Source: Phycisphaerales bacterium (GTDB lineage Bacteria > Planctomycetota > Phycisphaerae > Phycisphaerales > UBA1924). From it: a stretch of 51,517 bases of DNA. The notes beneath the pieces are model-generated. The model was not told the DNA's origin and ran no database searches. It saw nothing but the letters and a program-made list of their open reading frames with translations. The translations under genes were made by a program, and so were the position numbers. The stretch spans positions 1 through 51,517 of the forward strand of contig JADLFE010000044.1 of NCBI GenBank assembly GCA_020845755.1, in the 5' to 3' direction. This document shows, one piece after another, positions 1 to 7,071 of this stretch; position 1 is the first letter of the stretch; each line of letters starts with the position of its first letter.

Positions 1-464
1 CCCGGGTAGTAATAGCCCGGGTAGGGGTTCTGGATCGTGACGCCGGCGCGGTGGTCGGTGTTGCGCGTCTTGTGCCAGAAGATGTGCTCTCGGTACGCGA
101 ACCCCAGGTCGACCAGGCGCTTGGTCAGGTCCATGGGGATGGGGTACACCCGGCCGCCGCGCTGCATGGACGCGACCTGCAGGGCCAGGTGGCCCCCGGG
201 CTTGGTAACGCGCAGCACCTCCGCGAAGGTTCGCTGCATCGCGGCCAGGTAGCCGCGGTAGGTGGCGTAGTCGCGCGTGTAGGTGTTCTGCCAGCAGGCT
301 TGGCGGTGCTGCCCACGGTCGGCGCGCTCGAAGTCCACCAGCGACCAGTAGGGCGGGCTGGTGAGGGTGAGCGTGACGCTGTCGTCCTCCAGCTCGCGCA
401 TGGACTCGCTGGAGCGGGCGTAGATGTCGGTGCGCAGAGGTTTGGACTTGTCATCGGCGCTCAT
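1..464 (-). CDS. DNA methyltransferase (N4-C/N6-A type, beta class), C-terminus beyond window
   Basis: Partial gene running off the left edge; about 154 residues are visible. Near residues 35-39 it carries the TSPPYW catalytic motif IV of amino-methyltransferases, which methylate exocyclic amino groups of adenine or cytosine using S-adenosylmethionine. Motif IV near the N-terminus suggests the beta-class order, with the SAM-binding motif I expected outside the window. The ATG at 464 is chosen because it overlaps the TGA of the upstream methyltransferase (ATGA), implying translational coupling. The start resembles that of its neighbour (SSESMRELEDDSV against SAESMRELPDESV), so the two are probably tandem paralogues. 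No restriction nuclease is visible beside them. Family confident; target base and site unknown. Confidence 0.85.
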   Translation of the reverse strand, partial: MSADDKSKPLRTDIYARSSESMRELEDDSVTLTLTSPPYWSLVDFERADRGQHRQACWQNTYTRDYATYRGYLAAMQRTFAEVLRVTKPGGHLALQVASMQRGGRVYPIPMDLTKRLVDLGFAYREHIFWHKTRNTDHRAGVTIQNPYPGYYYP

Positions 465-1393
465 GGGGCACCCCGCACGCTCGGCTCGTCATCGCCCTTG
501 GGCGGCGTGTTCCGCCCCGCGGTGAGGAAGGGATCGTCCTCGATGTGCTCGAAGCGGCGCACCATCTGCTGGGCCCGCAGGGAGAGCGGCTCCTTCAGGC
601 GTGATCGCGCCAGTTCGGCGAACCTGGCCTCGATCTCGTAGCCAACGAATCGTCGGTTGAGAGCAATTGCCACCTTGCCGGTCTGGCCCGAGCCAGAGAA
701 GGGGTCCAGCACCAGGGCCCCGGGCACCGAGTACAGCAAGATCGCCCGGTGCGGGATCTCCTCGGGAAAAGGGCACGGGTGATCGATCGCGCCGGGGGGT
801 ACCGGCGGGATGTGCCAGAGGTTGTTGGCGATCTCGCGCGTGAGCAGCGGGCTCAAGGGGAGCGGATCGGAGTCCTTGGCAAACAGCAAGCGCGGGCCCG
901 GCCGGCGGAAGACCAGGATGTGCTCGGTGGAGATGTTGGGGTGGAACGACCCCGCGGTGCGGTGCTTGATGAACGCGCCGGCGCGATCGAGCACGGGGCG
1001 GCCCTTATCCCAGATGATCTCGTGGCACAGCTCCCATCCCAGGTCCTGCAGGCGCGAGGTCAGGTCAAAGGGCACGGTGAGGTTCTTACCGAGGCGCAGG
1101 ATGGAGGCGGCGACGACCACGCACCAGCCGCCCGGAGCGGTGACGCGGTAGACCTCGCGGAAAACCCGCTGCATCAGGGAGAGGTACGACTCGTACCCGT
1201 CGGGCTCGAACCCTTTGGAATAGGACCGAGTCTTGTACTCGGGCAGCCCCGCCGCGTAGCGGTCGTAGTCGACGGCGTTGAAGTACGGCGGGCTGGTCAC
1301 GGTGAGCATGACCGACTCGTCGGGGAGCTCGCGCATGCTCTCGGCGGAGCGTTCGATGATTGCCGGCGCTTGGAAGGGCTTACTTGGGGTCAC
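461..1393 (-). CDS. DNA methyltransferase (N4-C/N6-A type, beta class)
   Basis: A protein of 310 residues with motif IV (TSPPYF, residues 33-38) near the N-terminus and SAM-binding motif I (DPFSGSGQTG, from about residue 230) near the C-terminus, the beta-class arrangement. It should transfer a methyl group from SAM to an exocyclic amine in a specific DNA site. The open frame extends further upstream, but those 86 codons read as out-of-frame shadow of the neighbouring gene. The GTG at 1393 is preferred because it is preceded by GGGGGTGAG and falls just before the end of the upstream gene (13-base overlap). The stop overlaps the start of the next methyltransferase. Together they look like an orphan or accessory methyltransferase pair. 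Confidence 0.85.
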   Translation of the reverse strand: MTPSKPFQAPAIIERSAESMRELPDESVMLTVTSPPYFNAVDYDRYAAGLPEYKTRSYSKGFEPDGYESYLSLMQRVFREVYRVTAPGGWCVVVAASILRLGKNLTVPFDLTSRLQDLGWELCHEIIWDKGRPVLDRAGAFIKHRTAGSFHPNISTEHILVFRRPGPRLLFAKDSDPLPLSPLLTREIANNLWHIPPVPPGAIDHPCPFPEEIPHRAILLYSVPGALVLDPFSGSGQTGKVAIALNRRFVGYEIEARFAELARSRLKEPLSLRAQQMVRRFEHIEDDPFLTAGRNTPPKGDDEPSVRGAP

Positions 1394-1913
1394 GCGGCTC
1401 ACCCCCGAGCACGTCGGAGAGTTCGTTGAGCCACGAGGAGCGGTTGAGCTCGATGGCCGCGTCGCGGGCCTCGCGCGCCAGGGGCAGAAGATCACGCCAG
1501 AGGTCGCCGCGCACGCGGTGGAGTTGTTCTTCGAGCTCGAACACGCGGGACTCCAGGCGTGCGAACGCGCCCGCGTCGGTGTGCGACGGGGCGTTGAGCA
1601 GGCGGTCCCGGGCCAGGTCCAGGTGCTCCTGGAGCTCGTGGGCTCGTTCACTGGCCAGGCCCAGGCGTCGGGCGGCCTCGACCAGCGGGCCGCGGAGGTG
1701 CGCCAGCGATCGCTCCTGGCTGAGGCGGAGCCAGCGGGTGGCGGCGGAGGCGTACTCCGCCGAGGCGGTGCGTTCTTCGGGGTGGGTGTGCAGAGGGGTT
1801 GCCATGCACACCGGGCAAGCCCCGCGCTTTACGTGGACTGTGGCGGATCGGCCGGCAGGAATCAACCGAGAGGGGCATGTGTGGCGAACACCACTTTCGC
1901 ATTTGACGTGCAC
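1380..1913 (-). CDS. Unknown protein with possible N-terminal zinc ribbon and coiled coil
   Basis: Not recognised. From the GTG at 1913 the product is 177 residues. The first 37 residues contain three or four cysteines (CES..., HTCPS, CPVC) spaced like a small zinc ribbon. The rest is charged, alanine-rich helix with heptad-like spacing (for example the stretch RLESRVFELEEQLHRVR), predicting a coiled coil. An alternative start is ATG 1805 (141 residues), which would drop the cysteines. Neither start has a strong ribosome-binding site. It overlaps the start of the methyltransferase by 13 bases, so it belongs to the same operon and could be a partner of the two methyltransferases. That role is inferred from position only. 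Confidence 0.55.
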   Translation of the reverse strand: MHVKCESGVRHTCPSRLIPAGRSATVHVKRGACPVCMATPLHTHPEERTASAEYASAATRWLRLSQERSLAHLRGPLVEAARRLGLASERAHELQEHLDLARDRLLNAPSHTDAGAFARLESRVFELEEQLHRVRGDLWRDLLPLAREARDAAIELNRSSWLNELSDVLGGEPRDPK

Positions 1914-2069
1914 TACAGTGAACGATCGGAGATGCAGCGTCGGGCAATCGGGTCGATGCGCGGAGACTTATACCAATCCCAAATGATTTCCGGGCGCGTT
2001 CGGCGCTTGTGAGGTAGCGCGACGGCGTGGAGGGGTGAACGATGTTGGCTTCTGGCAAGGAGGCCGACG

Positions 2070-2579
2070 ATGCGGGTGAAGGAACGTGAGGTTGGTGACG
2101 GGGCGCGGCTGGAGGCGTTGATCGCGGCGGAGCCTCAGGCCAAAGCGCGGGACCGGCTGCGGATGGTGCTCTTGGCGCTCCGCGGCCAGGAGAAGATGGA
2201 CATCGCCGAGGTGATGGGCGTGTCCAAGAGCGTGGTCGAGCAGTGGGTCTATCGCTACCGCGACGGCGGGATCGAGGCGTTGCGGCCCAAGAAGCAAGCC
2301 GGACGCACGCCCAAGCTGGCCCGCGCGCGGCACGCGGAGTTCGTGGAGCGCCTGCTGGCCGGGCCGCGCGAGGGCGATGGGGTCTGTACGTTGCGCGGCA
2401 AGGACGCGGTGCGCATCCTCAACGACGAGTTCGGTGTTGCCTACACGCTCAACGGCGCGTACGAGTTGCTGCACCGACTGAACCTCACGCCCCTCACGCC
2501 GCGGCCACGGCACGAGAAGAACGACCCCGGGGCGATGGCGGAGTTCCGGGCGAGCGCCCCCCTTTTGTCCAGAAAATAA
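2070..2579 (+). CDS. IS630-type transposase, N-terminal part (helix-turn-helix)
   Basis: A 169-residue N-terminal half of an IS630-type transposase. Residues about 45-75 (MDIAEVMGVSKSVVEQWVYR) form the helix-turn-helix that binds the element ends, followed by a linker rich in Arg and Pro. The frame ends at TAA 2577-2579, before the catalytic domain, which continues in the -1 frame. The tract C6T4 at 2557-2566 lies just before this stop and is the obvious place for ribosomal slippage, because CCC can re-pair after a -1 slip. ATG 2070 is preceded by GCAAGGAGG at 2055-2063, a clear ribosome-binding site. Confidence 0.85.
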   Translation: MRVKEREVGDGARLEALIAAEPQAKARDRLRMVLLALRGQEKMDIAEVMGVSKSVVEQWVYRYRDGGIEALRPKKQAGRTPKLARARHAEFVERLLAGPREGDGVCTLRGKDAVRILNDEFGVAYTLNGAYELLHRLNLTPLTPRPRHEKNDPGAMAEFRASAPLLSRK

Positions 2580-3127
2580 GGGAAGAAAAGCCCGGCCAGA
2601 ACGTGCGGGTCTCCTTCATAGACGAGGCGCGATTCGGGCAGAAGGGCACGCTCACCAAGGTGTGGGCCAAGAAGGGTTCGCGCCCGACCGTGATCCGACA
2701 GACCCGCTACGAGAACGCGTACCTGTACGCCGCGGTCGATCCGGCGACGAGGGATTCCTCGGCGCTGGTGGCCCCGCGCGTCAACACCGAGACGATGAGC
2801 GCCTTCTTGAAGTTGCTGTCCGCCGAAGTCGGCCCCCACGACCACGTGGTGCTGGTCCTCGATCGCGCGGGCTGGCATGTGAGCACGCGGCTGGAAATCC
2901 CCGCGAACCTCACGCTCCTCCACCTCCCGCCCTACAGCCCGGAACTCAATCCCGTGGAACGCCTCTGGCTCTACCTCAAGAGCCACTTCCTGAGCAACCG
3001 CGTCTTCACCGACTACGACCACCTGCTCCAGGCCGGCACCGACGCCTACCGCGCCCTCGAACCCCAACGCGATCGCCTCAAGTCCATCTGCGCCACCGCT
3101 TGGCTCACGCCCGGAATTCAAACGTAA
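2558..3127 (+). CDS. IS630-type transposase, catalytic DDE part (-1 frame)
   Basis: C-terminal catalytic half, in the -1 frame relative to 2070-2579. It has the DDE triad in family context: the first Asp in FIDEARFG, the second in LVLDRAGWH and the Glu in LNPVERLW. No start codon with a ribosome-binding site is seen at the junction, so it is probably made only as a frameshift fusion of about 350 residues, the normal length of this family. The coordinates given start at the slippage tract. The downstream inverted repeat overlaps the stop codon region, as is usual for compact IS elements. The element is probably functional, but this depends on whether slippage really occurs. Confidence 0.85.
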   Translation, partial: PPFVQKIREEKPGQNVRVSFIDEARFGQKGTLTKVWAKKGSRPTVIRQTRYENAYLYAAVDPATRDSSALVAPRVNTETMSAFLKLLSAEVGPHDHVVLVLDRAGWHVSTRLEIPANLTLLHLPPYSPELNPVERLWLYLKSHFLSNRVFTDYDHLLQAGTDAYRALEPQRDRLKSICATAWLTPGIQT

Positions 3128-3204
3128 TTGGTATTAGGTCGTCAAGAATCGACGTGTAACCTCGGCGCGATCATCGAGGAGCTTCTGACCGCATACTCTC
3201 TTCC

Positions 3205-3906
3205 ATGTGGTTTGATTCGCTTCCGCCGAACTGGCACTGGTCAACTCTCTGGTACAGCTACATCCGCTGTCCGACTTGTCGAGGCATCCGAAAAACCGAG
3301 GAGAAATGCCCAGCTTGTGGCAAGCCCATGCCAGTTCCCGAATCCAGATCGATCGCGCTTCCCGATGGCACGATACAGCCGATCGCGGACGTTCATATGG
3401 GAGGCGAAAGCCGCTACGAGGACTACGTCTACCTCGACATCATCGAGCAGGAGTGGAAGCGAGACGTCTCTGCCGGGCCCGACTTTTCGTCCATCGCGGC
3501 CGGTCATCGCCCGTCGCGACGAGCCGTGCTCGGCATCGTGTTTTGGGCCTACTTCGAGACTCGCATCGAACGGCTCTTGCGGTCGGCGATGCGAGACCTT
3601 CCCGAGAGTGTGACCGGAGATCTGCTTCAGCGATACGGGTCTATCGGTGCTCGGCTGGATCGCCTCTATCGCCTCCTCTTTTCTTCGACGTACTGGCTGG
3701 ACCTTGAGACAGTCGGGTTTGCCAAGATCGCGGACCTACTCAAGCGGCTTCAGGAACAGCGAAACCAGTTTGCGCACGGCCGACCCGCGGCCCTCGACGA
3801 CACTCTCATAAGCGATCTGGTCGCGTCGCTGAAAGAAGAGCACGAGAGCTGGATAGCCGTCTTCAATCTCCGAGCCGCCGCGGTCGTTCCGCTCGCCCAG
3901 CCATGA
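3205..3906 (+). CDS. Zinc-ribbon protein with HEPN-like RNxxxH motif
   Basis: A protein of 233 residues. CPTC (22-25) and CPAC (35-38) make a four-cysteine zinc ribbon. The C-terminal half is helical, and residues 186-191 read RNQFAH, matching the R-N-x3-H signature of HEPN-superfamily proteins, many of which are RNases in toxin, abortive-infection or CRISPR effector systems. A role as a HEPN ribonuclease is inference from this motif and the defence-island context; some HEPN proteins are inactive. It lies between the IS630 element and the PIN/ImmA pair, which points the other way. No antitoxin-like nucleotidyltransferase neighbour is visible. Confidence 0.65.
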   Translation: MWFDSLPPNWHWSTLWYSYIRCPTCRGIRKTEEKCPACGKPMPVPESRSIALPDGTIQPIADVHMGGESRYEDYVYLDIIEQEWKRDVSAGPDFSSIAAGHRPSRRAVLGIVFWAYFETRIERLLRSAMRDLPESVTGDLLQRYGSIGARLDRLYRLLFSSTYWLDLETVGFAKIADLLKRLQEQRNQFAHGRPAALDDTLISDLVASLKEEHESWIAVFNLRAAAVVPLAQP

Positions 3907-3962
3907 GGCGCGCGGGCCGCAGCCTCCAACGCCTCCATCGGGCTTCCGGCCCATCGCGTGGG

Positions 3963-4487
3963 TTAGTTGTTCGAGAGAAGCTCGCCAAAGCTACCAAATC
4001 CTGGCATCCTGAACCGATGGAGCGTCTCAAGATCACCCTTTATCGCGTCGGCTTGCGTCACGGTCAACGTCCCACAGGCGACCGCATCGAGAAGCAGGTC
4101 CTTCGTGGTCACGATAGGCAGGTCGGGCGAGAGATCCCTCGCGCGGCGCTGCGCCACTCGGTCATCAAGACCCACGGCGCATCCGCGGCAAAACGCTCCA
4201 GCGATGGCGGCCGCCTCGCCGCAGCCAAGATTCCAACCCACGAGCTTGGTGAAGATCACCAGTTCCCCACCCTCGAGACGGGTCTGTTGGAGAGAGCCGT
4301 CCTTCAGAGCCGCCGAAAGCCGGTTTCGCTGTTCCGGATAGTGGTGCGAGATCTCGTCGTCAACGTGCGGCGTCACGTAAAACACCTGCATGGGCAGATC
4401 CGCGAGCACGTCCATCCGGCCGACGGCGAGGAAGTTCACAAGCACGCTCGAGTCGAGCAGACAATGTCTGTCTGGAAGGCTTGGCAT
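3963..4487 (-). CDS. PIN-domain protein (putative ribonuclease)
   Basis: A protein of 174 residues with the acidic pattern of PIN-domain metal-dependent RNases: D12 in the first strand (CLLDSSVLVNFL), E45, E91 (GCGEAAAIA) and D108-D109 (VGLDDR). PIN domains cleave RNA in VapC-type toxins and some defence effectors. It begins 21 bases after the XRE-ImmA gene on the same strand, so the two are likely co-transcribed. Pairs of an ImmA-type regulator with a PIN protein are known as toxin-antitoxin-like or mobile-element modules. Substrate unknown. Confidence 0.75.
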   Translation of the reverse strand: MPSLPDRHCLLDSSVLVNFLAVGRMDVLADLPMQVFYVTPHVDDEISHHYPEQRNRLSAALKDGSLQQTRLEGGELVIFTKLVGWNLGCGEAAAIAGAFCRGCAVGLDDRVAQRRARDLSPDLPIVTTKDLLLDAVACGTLTVTQADAIKGDLETLHRFRMPGFGSFGELLSNN

Positions 4488-4508
4488 GCCGCGAAATCCT
4501 TGCGACGA

Positions 4509-5783
4509 TCACCGAGTCTGCGCGATCTGAAGAATCGTATTGCCCTGGACGCCGATGAGCGAGGAGAGTTCGAGAACTCTTCCACGCGAAATGATCTCCC
4601 GCTGATACGCCTCCAAAATGAGCGGCAACATCTGAGCGATGATGTGGTTCTTGAACTTCTGGCGCAGAACCACCTCGCGGTCCTGCCCCGTGGCCTGATC
4701 GCCCCGGGCGATCCGCATAAAGAGCCGCGCCGCTTCTTCTCTGTCTCGTAGGTCATTGAGCTCGTTCTGGTTGATGAACCCCAGCGATTTCAGCCGGAAG
4801 CACGCGACTTGATAGCTCACGTCAAAATGAAGGGCGAGGCGTGCCGCGTCCTTTACGCCCAGTCGTTGTGACGCGGCGGTAGTCCGTCGCTCGATGTTCG
4901 TTCCCCCCTCGTTCGCGACGTCATACATGCTGAAGAGGTGCTTGCTGGGCTTGCCCTTGTCATCCCGTTCGAGGGCAAGCTCAACGCCCCGTTTGGGCAT
5001 GAGGAAGGCCGCGGCAAACGCGTTCGCCCTCGCCTCGATCAAGTTGGTCGAGTTGTCCTTCGCCGTGTAGGTGACTTTGAGCTTTCGGTCAAAGAGCGAG
5101 TGGGCATATTCGTGTGCGTAGGAGAACCGCTGGCGGCAAGGATGATGGTCGTGGTTGATGACGATCACCATACCCGTGGTTTGATGGCTGAAAAAAAGGC
5201 CTGAGACATCGTCCGGAAGGTGGTCACTCGCGGCCCAGATATCCTGCCTGGCGATGAGTTCATGAATGTCAGCGATCGGCGCTTCACCGAGGTCAAGACG
5301 CTTGCGCTCTTGCTCGGCCGCCATGTTCCCCTGTTCGACCGCATCGCCCATGTTGCGGGGCTGCGGCCACTCGTAGGCGGGCGGCCCGTCGTGGTTCTTT
5401 AGACCAAGCTCTCGTTTGAGCGAGGCGCCCGCTCGGCACACATCGATCAGGGTGCCGACGGCCTTGGCGGTCTGCGCATCGCCCTGGACCGGCGGTGCCA
5501 TGCGCGCGAGCACCGTGAGCGCGTCATCGACGGCCGCGTCCGGTTCGGATTCAAAGAACGAGTCGATCGATCGGTTGTAGAGGCGGGCCAAGCGCACCAG
5601 TTCGTCGGAGCTCACCGCCCGCGCCCCCGTCTCGATCTGAGCGATAGCGGTTCTCAACAGCCCGAGTGCATCGGCCACCTGTTCCTGCGTCAGCCGGGCG
5701 TTGCTCCTCGCGTCGGCAAGCCTTTTTCCCAAGACCTTGGGGTCGAACGAGGCGGTTGCTGGTGAGTGCTCGGTGGGTGCCAT
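4509..5783 (-). CDS. XRE-family regulator fused to ImmA/IrrE metallopeptidase
   Basis: A protein of 424 residues. Residues about 18-75 form an XRE/Cro-type helix-turn-helix (LTQEQVADALGLLRTAIAQI). Residues about 195-270 form an ImmA/IrrE zinc peptidase with the HEYAH motif (224-228) and a third ligand probably E250 in IEARANAFAAAFLMP. Such fusions bind operators and are inactivated or activated proteolytically, controlling mobile or defence genes. The open frame extends to 6002, but ATG 5783 is chosen because GAAGG precedes it and the extension is low complexity. It is divergent from the ubiquitin-like operon and shares a 248-base intergenic region with it, making it the best candidate for that operon's repressor, and is upstream of the PIN gene. 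Confidence 0.85.
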   Translation of the reverse strand: MAPTEHSPATASFDPKVLGKRLADARSNARLTQEQVADALGLLRTAIAQIETGARAVSSDELVRLARLYNRSIDSFFESEPDAAVDDALTVLARMAPPVQGDAQTAKAVGTLIDVCRAGASLKRELGLKNHDGPPAYEWPQPRNMGDAVEQGNMAAEQERKRLDLGEAPIADIHELIARQDIWAASDHLPDDVSGLFFSHQTTGMVIVINHDHHPCRQRFSYAHEYAHSLFDRKLKVTYTAKDNSTNLIEARANAFAAAFLMPKRGVELALERDDKGKPSKHLFSMYDVANEGGTNIERRTTAASQRLGVKDAARLALHFDVSYQVACFRLKSLGFINQNELNDLRDREEAARLFMRIARGDQATGQDREVVLRQKFKNHIIAQMLPLILEAYQREIISRGRVLELSSLIGVQGNTILQIAQTR

Positions 5784-5900
5784 GCGGTCCTTCGGGGGGC
5801 TGGTGTCGGCTGCATGCAAACAACGGCAGGCGCATCCGAAGTGCGGATGCCCCAATCGCCGGCATATCGGTAGCCTAGAACATTGTCGGCAAAAAATCCA

Positions 5901-5942
5901 CTTCTGTTTGACCTGGACAGAACATTTTGGTACTATTTGCCG
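5901..5942 (+). promoter_or_regulatory. Putative promoter and operator of the ubiquitin-like operon
   Basis: TTGACC (5908-5913) and TACTAT (5931-5936) are separated by 17 bases and would start transcription near 5943, about 90 bases before the first gene of the operon. The arms TTCTGT (5902-5907) and ACAGAA (5917-5922) form a perfect inverted repeat with a 9-base spacer that straddles the -35 box, as repressor operators do. The octamer AGAACATT at 5919-5926 recurs at 5877-5884, toward the divergent XRE-ImmA gene. These features are seen in the sequence; regulation by the adjacent XRE protein is inferred. Confidence 0.5.
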
Positions 5943-6031
5943 TAGATGTTCTTGAGGAGGGCCGATAGTCCCGGGACTTGGTTGGTCTCGGCAAGCCGGC
6001 AAGTCCTCAAGAGCAAACGGAGTGTATCGCC

Positions 6032-6577
6032 ATGGACATTATCGAAGGTGCGAAGGTTGAAGAGTTCCAGGTGTTCGTCTCGAAGTCGGGCGTCGGGGAT
6101 GGACCGCCGGTCCGTGTCCGTGCGACCGACACGCTGGCCGACGTGCTTGCCCGCGCCGGCGTGGCGGGCGAGGAGGGGATGCTGGCGTTTTTCCCCAAGG
6201 ACGCTCACGGCGATCAAGACGACGAGCGGGAAGACGACGAGCATGGGGGCGAGAAGCTCTCGATGACGCTCGCCGCCCTCGGTATCGGGCGTGGCGCGCG
6301 GATCGTCTGCTCTTGCTGCCGCCGGGTCGAAGTGACCATCCAGTACCAGCAGGACTCGGTCGTGCATCGCTTCCAGCCGAGCGCGCGGGTTCGTCGCGTG
6401 CTGCGGTGGGCTCGCCGGCACTGGAAGCTCGAAGGCGAAGACGCGGAGACGCTCAAGCTCCGGCTGTGCGGCTCGGAGGATGACCTCAAGCTCAACACGC
6501 GTCTTGCTGAACTCCTCCCTCGGGGAAGCTGCAGCCTGTGCGTCGAGCTGGTCCCGGGCCCGAAGGTGAACGGATGA
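6032..6577 (+). CDS. bilA: Tandem ubiquitin-like protein (BilA-like)
   Basis: A protein of 181 residues that reads as two beta-grasp ubiquitin-like domains (about 10-94 and 98-174) joined at a CSCC motif (93-96), followed by a short tail ending in a single glycine (PGPKVNG). A two-domain modifier ending in glycine resembles ISG15 and the BilA proteins of bacterial anti-phage Bil operons, where the terminal glycine is activated by the E1 and attached to targets. It is followed by E2-, JAB- and E1-like genes, which is the main support, since the domain sequences are divergent. The ATG at 6032 is chosen for the GGAG upstream; the stop overlaps the E2 start (ATGA). Domain 1 contains an acidic loop (57-75) that is probably flexible. 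Confidence 0.8.
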   Translation: MDIIEGAKVEEFQVFVSKSGVGDGPPVRVRATDTLADVLARAGVAGEEGMLAFFPKDAHGDQDDEREDDEHGGEKLSMTLAALGIGRGARIVCSCCRRVEVTIQYQQDSVVHRFQPSARVRRVLRWARRHWKLEGEDAETLKLRLCGSEDDLKLNTRLAELLPRGSCSLCVELVPGPKVNG

Positions 6578-7071
6578 GCGACACCACCATGACATCACCT
6601 GACGAAGCGGCGTTGCGGGGAGACCTGCAATCGGCCGCATTTCTCATCGGCGAGGCGGAGGGGCGGTGGAAGAACATGGACCCCGGGATGAAGTTCCCCG
6701 ACGTCGTGTTCATGATCGCCGCCGCGGCACGGCCGAATAGCCCGGCTGCCTTCTATCTCAAGGTGAATTGCGACGGGTACCCCAGTCGGGCCCCGACCTC
6801 AAGGCTCTGGGACCACGAGCGAGCTGCGCCGCTCGCTCTCGAGCTCCATCCGAAAGGAAGCGGGGACGTTGCCAAGGTATTCCGAATCGACTGGCCGCCC
6901 GAGGCACCGGGGAGCTGCCTCTATCACCCAATGGACCGCCGGCCGCTGTCTGATCACGGCGATTGGCCGACGACATACAAGCGGCAGGTCTGGCACTCGC
7001 GTCGCACCATTGTCGATCTCCTCGAGGCCGTCTATGAACTCCTCAACTCGCGAAACTACACCGGCGTCTGA
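6574..7071 (+). CDS. bilB: E2-like ubiquitin-conjugating enzyme (BilB-like)
   Basis: A protein of 165 residues with the bacterial E2 pattern: a central strand pair (AAFYLKVNCDGYP, 58-70), then the likely catalytic Cys115 in PGSCLYHPMDR, then a tryptophan-rich helix pair ending the protein. E2 enzymes carry the modifier as a thioester on this cysteine and pass it to targets; no separate E3 is seen, as in Bil systems. The eukaryotic HPN motif is absent, which is normal for this family. The ATG at 6574 overlaps the stop of the ubiquitin-like gene, and the 3' end overlaps the JAB gene by 38 bases, so all are translated together. The alternative start at 6538 lies inside the previous gene and is rejected. 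Confidence 0.8.
   Translation: MSDTTMTSPDEAALRGDLQSAAFLIGEAEGRWKNMDPGMKFPDVVFMIAAAARPNSPAAFYLKVNCDGYPSRAPTSRLWDHERAAPLALELHPKGSGDVAKVFRIDWPPEAPGSCLYHPMDRRPLSDHGDWPTTYKRQVWHSRRTIVDLLEAVYELLNSRNYTGV

Larger units (their letters stand above)
1971..3133 (+). mobile_element. IS630-family insertion sequence with terminal inverted repeats
   Basis: The left end (1970-1996) and the reverse complement of the right end (3134-3108) match at 21 of 27 positions, sharing the outer ATACCAAT and the inner TTCCGGGCG blocks. Each end has a TA at the same place (1971-1972 and 3132-3133), consistent with the TA target duplication typical of IS630/Tc1-mariner elements. Between the ends lies one transposase split over two frames. 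The element seems intact apart from the frame change, which in this family is often programmed. It sits between the methyltransferase operon and the HEPN-like gene. Confidence 0.85.

Noticed and set aside
51..641. Long plus-strand open frames over the methyltransferase genes (also 749-1429, 1278-2012)
   Set aside because: Antisense shadows of GC-rich coding sequence; no ribosome-binding sites, and the minus-strand products have clear methyltransferase motifs.
2441..3121. Minus-strand open frame across the IS630 transposase
   Set aside because: Antisense to the DDE domain; no recognisable protein pattern.
5784..6002. N-terminal extension of the XRE-ImmA protein
   Set aside because: Extension is Cys/Pro-rich and low in coding character, covers the promoter and operator region, and ATG 5783 has a good ribosome-binding site.
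5946..6266. Possible leader open frame overlapping the Ubl start
   Set aside because: Out of frame with the Ubl gene and has no protein-like pattern; probably untranslated leader.
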